Shown here: one piece after another, positions 7,027-9,139 of the stretch | Layout: the number at the start of each line of letters is the position of its first letter | How positions within the stretch are numbered: position 1 is the first letter of the stretch | NCBI GenBank assembly: GCA_002317475.1 | Contig: DCIS01000099.1 | Coordinates: 1 to 9,139, forward strand | DNA from: Prevotellaceae bacterium UBA1720 | GTDB taxonomy: Bacteria > Bacteroidota > Bacteroidia > Bacteroidales > Bacteroidaceae | Reading direction: 5' to 3' | DNA length: 9,139 bases | Notes under the pieces: generated by a model | What the model was told of the DNA's origin: nothing | Seen by the model: only the letters and a program-made list of their open reading frames with translations | Databases searched by the model: none | Position numbers and translations under genes: made by a program

Positions 7027-7923
7027 CTATGTCTTTATTACATTAAATCCAAGTCCAAAGGCACCCTCTACACGATGGAAGGTCACGAAGGATACAGGGT
7101 CAGTGTCACGAATGAGGCGCAACATTTGTATCTGTTCGCTTTTATGTACGATGGTTACCACTACCTTCATCTGGCTATGCGTGAAACCACCTTCTCCGTA
7201 GAGCAACGTTGCGGTATGACCGGTTTCCTTTCGAATGATCTCCACCAGTTTCTCGCTCTCCATGGTGTAGATAGTGAACTGAATATCCTGCTTTGATGAG
7301 TTGATCATCGTATCTACGGCAAAGGTGTATACAACCAGTGTCACATAGCCGAATACCACCATCTGCCAACTCTGGAAGAGGAAGTAACAGCTGCCAATGA
7401 CGAAGAGGTCGAGGTAGAGCAGCACACGTCCGATGCTGATATTCTTGTACTTGTTGATGATGGCGGCGATGATGTCCCATCCACCCGTACAACCACCAGA
7501 CATGAACACCATGCCGATACCGATACCGTTGAGTACAGCGCCCAGGATGCAGGCCATACCCTCCTGATTGTCACCAAGAACGTTGAGGAACGTACCGTCT
7601 GGTTGGGTGATGAGTGATTGCCCTAAACCCAGGAAAAACGATAGTGAGAGTACGGCGTAGAGTGTCTTTCCCGCAAACTTCGCTCCCAGTTGCCACCAAG
7701 CCAGGCACAGCAGGACGCTGTCGATCATGAGCAGGGTGTACTGCATGGGGAACCCTGTGGCATACTGTATGATAGCAGCCAAACCAGCACCACCACCTGT
7801 GGTGATGTGGTTAGGCAAAAGGAACAGGGCCCAGCCTGCAGAGTAGATAGCCATACCCAGGTTAATAAATACGAAGTCCTTGATGAAATCGTAAACCTTG
7901 GATGCAGTAATGTTTTGGAACAT
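7027..7923 (-). CDS. YitT family membrane protein with C-terminal DUF2179 domain (first of a tandem pair)
   Basis: A 298-residue polytopic membrane protein, paralogue of the next gene in the series. The membrane part carries FLLPNHITTGGGAGLAAII (34-52), TGFPMQYTLLMIDSVLL (56-72), SGGCTGGWDIIAAIINKYK (142-160) and ISIGRVLLYLDLFVIGSCYF (162-181). The C-terminal DUF2179 domain follows from about residue 211: IQFTIYTME (204-212), LLYGEGGFTHSQMKVVVTIV (240-259) and DPVSFVTFHRVEGAFGLGF (275-293). Compared with its partner, the second glycine motif reads CTGGWD rather than STGGTD, a difference that could matter for what each copy handles. The start at 7923 is the first ATG after the CTAG repeat region and places MFQNITASKVYDFIKDF before the first helix. 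No Shine-Dalgarno sequence is evident. Its function is unknown; membership of the family is secure. Confidence 0.88.
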   Translation of the reverse strand: MFQNITASKVYDFIKDFVFINLGMAIYSAGWALFLLPNHITTGGGAGLAAIIQYATGFPMQYTLLMIDSVLLCLAWWQLGAKFAGKTLYAVLSLSFFLGLGQSLITQPDGTFLNVLGDNQEGMACILGAVLNGIGIGMVFMSGGCTGGWDIIAAIINKYKNISIGRVLLYLDLFVIGSCYFLFQSWQMVVFGYVTLVVYTFAVDTMINSSKQDIQFTIYTMESEKLVEIIRKETGHTATLLYGEGGFTHSQMKVVVTIVHKSEQIQMLRLIRDTDPVSFVTFHRVEGAFGLGFNVIKT

Positions 7924-7950
7924 ACTTGATATGTTTGAATGTGAGGGGGG

Positions 7951-8036
7951 CTAGGTTCTCCTAGGTCTTTTCTAGGTTCTCCTAGGACTTTTCTAGGCCT
8001 TCCTAGGTTTTCCTAGAATCTCCTAGATTATCCTAG
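7951..8036 (-). repeat. Helically phased CTAG tandem array between leuS and the first yitT gene
   Basis: Nine CTAG tetranucleotides begin at 7951, 7961, 7972, 7982, 7993, 8003, 8013, 8023 and 8033, giving spacings of 10, 11, 10, 11, 10, 10, 10 and 10 bp. On the plus strand the linkers are pyrimidine-rich, such as GTTCTC and GTCTTTT, so the transcript is purine-rich with units such as CUAGGAGAAC. A higher-order unit is visible: 7951-7971 and 7972-7992 are 21 bp each and differ at one base (7966 T, 7987 A). CCTAGG palindromes occur at 7960, 7981 and 8002, exactly 21 bp apart. The array starts 2 bp after the leuS stop. The rest of the 115-bp gap (7924-7950) holds a run of six G (7945-7950) and AT-rich sequence before the yitT start; no gene or recognisable promoter is seen there. 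Confidence 0.93.
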
Positions 8037-8038
8037 TC

Positions 8039-9139
8039 TTACTTCACCACGATATTGACGATGCGACCAGGTACGGCAATGGTCTTCACCACCTGCTTGT
8101 CCTTGAGGTAACGCTGGCTTTCCTCTGCGTTCATTACCTGGTCAATCATCTGCTGTGAAGTGGCATCTGCGGCAAATTCCATGGTAAAGCGAACTTTTCC
8201 ACAGAACTGTACACCCACTTTGACGGTGCTCTCTACGAGGTACTTCTCGTCAAAGGCAGGCCACTGAGCGTCGCATACACTGGTGGTGTTGCCCAAAGTC
8301 TCCCACAACTCCTCTGCGATATGAGGGCAGAAGGGCGCAATCAGTACAGTCAGCTGAGCCAGAACCTCCTTGTTATGGCACTTCTGCTGTGTCAACTCGT
8401 TGGTTGCTACCATGAAGGCAGGGATGCTGGTGTTGTATGAGAAGGTCTCGATATCTGCACTTACCTTCTTGATGAGTTTGTGCAGGGTCTTCATGTTGTC
8501 TGCTGAAGCCTCGCTTTCGTCAGCCAGGAGGTTACCCTCCTTGTCGAAATACAGTGCCCAGAACTTCTTCAGGAAGCGGAAACAACCATCAATACCGGCA
8601 ACATCCCAAGGCTTGCTCTGCTCGATGGGGCCCAGGAACATCTCGTAGAGACGCAGGGTATCAGCACCATAGTTCTCGCAGATATCATCGGGATTTACGA
8701 CATTGTACTTAGACTTCGACATCTTCTCGATAGCCTGACTGATGATGTACTGGCCGTTCTGGTTCAGGATGAACTCTGCCTCCTTGAACTCGGGCATCCA
8801 CTGGCGTATCTTCTCCACGTCAAGCTGATTACCATTGACGGTGCTGATGTCGGTGTAGATGGGGTCAGCCTCAGTACCTTCGTAGTAGTAGCGGTTCTTC
8901 TTGGCAGCATCGTCATACTGTGTCTCCAAGAGGTCAAAGCTGACATACTTCTGAGTACCCTTGATACGGTAAACAAAGCTTGACCAACCCTGAATCATAC
9001 CCTGGTTGATGAGTTTCTGGAAGGGCTCTTCCTTCTTGCTTACACCCAGGTCAAAGAGGAACTTGTTCCAGAAACGAGAGTAGATCAAGTGACCTGTAGC
9101 GTGCTCAGAACCACCTACGTAGAGGTCTACGTTCTGCCA
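8039..9139 (-). CDS. leuS: Leucyl-tRNA synthetase, C-terminal part (gene continues past the right edge)
   Basis: The last 366 residues of the class Ia enzyme that charges tRNA-Leu in the cytosol. The visible part opens at 9139 with WQNVDLYVGGSEHATGHLIY, a highly conserved block of the Rossmann catalytic domain, followed by SRFWNKFLFDLG. An inserted leucine-specific region precedes the KMSKSK signature (nt 8725-8708), which binds ATP and is followed by YNVVNPDD. Next come the helical anticodon-binding domain (DTLRLYEMFLGPIEQSKPWD, then the conserved IAPFCPHIAEELWETLG) and the small C-terminal domain (KVGVQFCGKVRF, ending AVPGRIVNIVVK), which contacts the tRNA elbow. The editing domain and the N-terminal HIGH motif lie outside the window. 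The frame is open to the edge, so the TTG at 9088-9086 is an internal codon and not a start. It is the first visible gene of the minus-strand series. Confidence 0.97.
   Translation of the reverse strand, partial: WQNVDLYVGGSEHATGHLIYSRFWNKFLFDLGVSKKEEPFQKLINQGMIQGWSSFVYRIKGTQKYVSFDLLETQYDDAAKKNRYYYEGTEADPIYTDISTVNGNQLDVEKIRQWMPEFKEAEFILNQNGQYIISQAIEKMSKSKYNVVNPDDICENYGADTLRLYEMFLGPIEQSKPWDVAGIDGCFRFLKKFWALYFDKEGNLLADESEASADNMKTLHKLIKKVSADIETFSYNTSIPAFMVATNELTQQKCHNKEVLAQLTVLIAPFCPHIAEELWETLGNTTSVCDAQWPAFDEKYLVESTVKVGVQFCGKVRFTMEFAADATSQQMIDQVMNAEESQRYLKDKQVVKTIAVPGRIVNIVVK

Noticed and set aside
7951..8036. CRISPR-like repeat array
   Set aside because: Units are only 10-11 bp with no separate unique spacers, and no cas gene is nearby.
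8039..9088. Separate short gene starting at TTG 9088-9086
   Set aside because: The frame is open to the window edge and the upstream codons give the conserved LeuRS block DLYVGGSEHATGHL, so this is an internal codon of leuS.

Overview
The window reads as a chromosomal segment of a Bacteroidales bacterium, most likely Prevotellaceae-like. The reasons are a recognisable type IX secretion (T9SS) component, PorZ, with a C-terminal sorting-type domain, a Bacteroidetes-style lipoprotein carboxypeptidase, starts that mostly lack a good Shine-Dalgarno sequence, and a roughly balanced base composition. Genus is an inference. There are no tRNA or rRNA genes, no insertion sequences and no CRISPR array.

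Layout: one plus-strand gene at the left edge (36-1418) encodes a DacB/PBP4-type D-Ala-D-Ala carboxypeptidase lipoprotein. Everything else is one minus-strand gene series, in transcription order: leuS (3' part only, entering from the right edge), a YitT-family membrane protein, a second YitT-family membrane protein, rdgB (non-canonical purine NTP pyrophosphatase), porZ, and a large two-part membrane protein whose N-terminal half is an acyltransferase-3 domain and whose C-terminal half resembles a GT-C/GT87-type glycosyltransferase. The last gene runs convergently into dacB and overlaps it by 62 bp.

The four central genes are separated by only 2-4 bp, so co-transcription and probably translational coupling are expected. 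The only two real gaps in the series (leuS to yitT, 115 bp; porZ to the acyltransferase gene, 51 bp) are each largely filled by short tandem repeats. The first carries nine CTAG tetranucleotides spaced 10 or 11 bp apart, close to the DNA helical repeat. The second is built of 9-bp units, GGTAGAGAG and variants, starting directly after the porZ stop codon, and it keeps the porZ and acyltransferase frames in register with no further stop between them. In the sense orientation both arrays are purine-rich and carry TAG followed by purines. These arrays and the fused acyltransferase/glycosyltransferase next to porZ are the least explained parts of the window.

Functionally the segment mixes housekeeping (leucyl-tRNA charging, nucleotide-pool cleaning), two paralogous membrane proteins of unknown substrate, and envelope biology (T9SS cargo attachment, a candidate surface-glycan modifying enzyme, peptidoglycan trimming). 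A link between PorZ, which in Porphyromonas acts with A-LPS during cargo attachment, and the neighbouring glycan-modifying enzyme is attractive but is only an inference from position.
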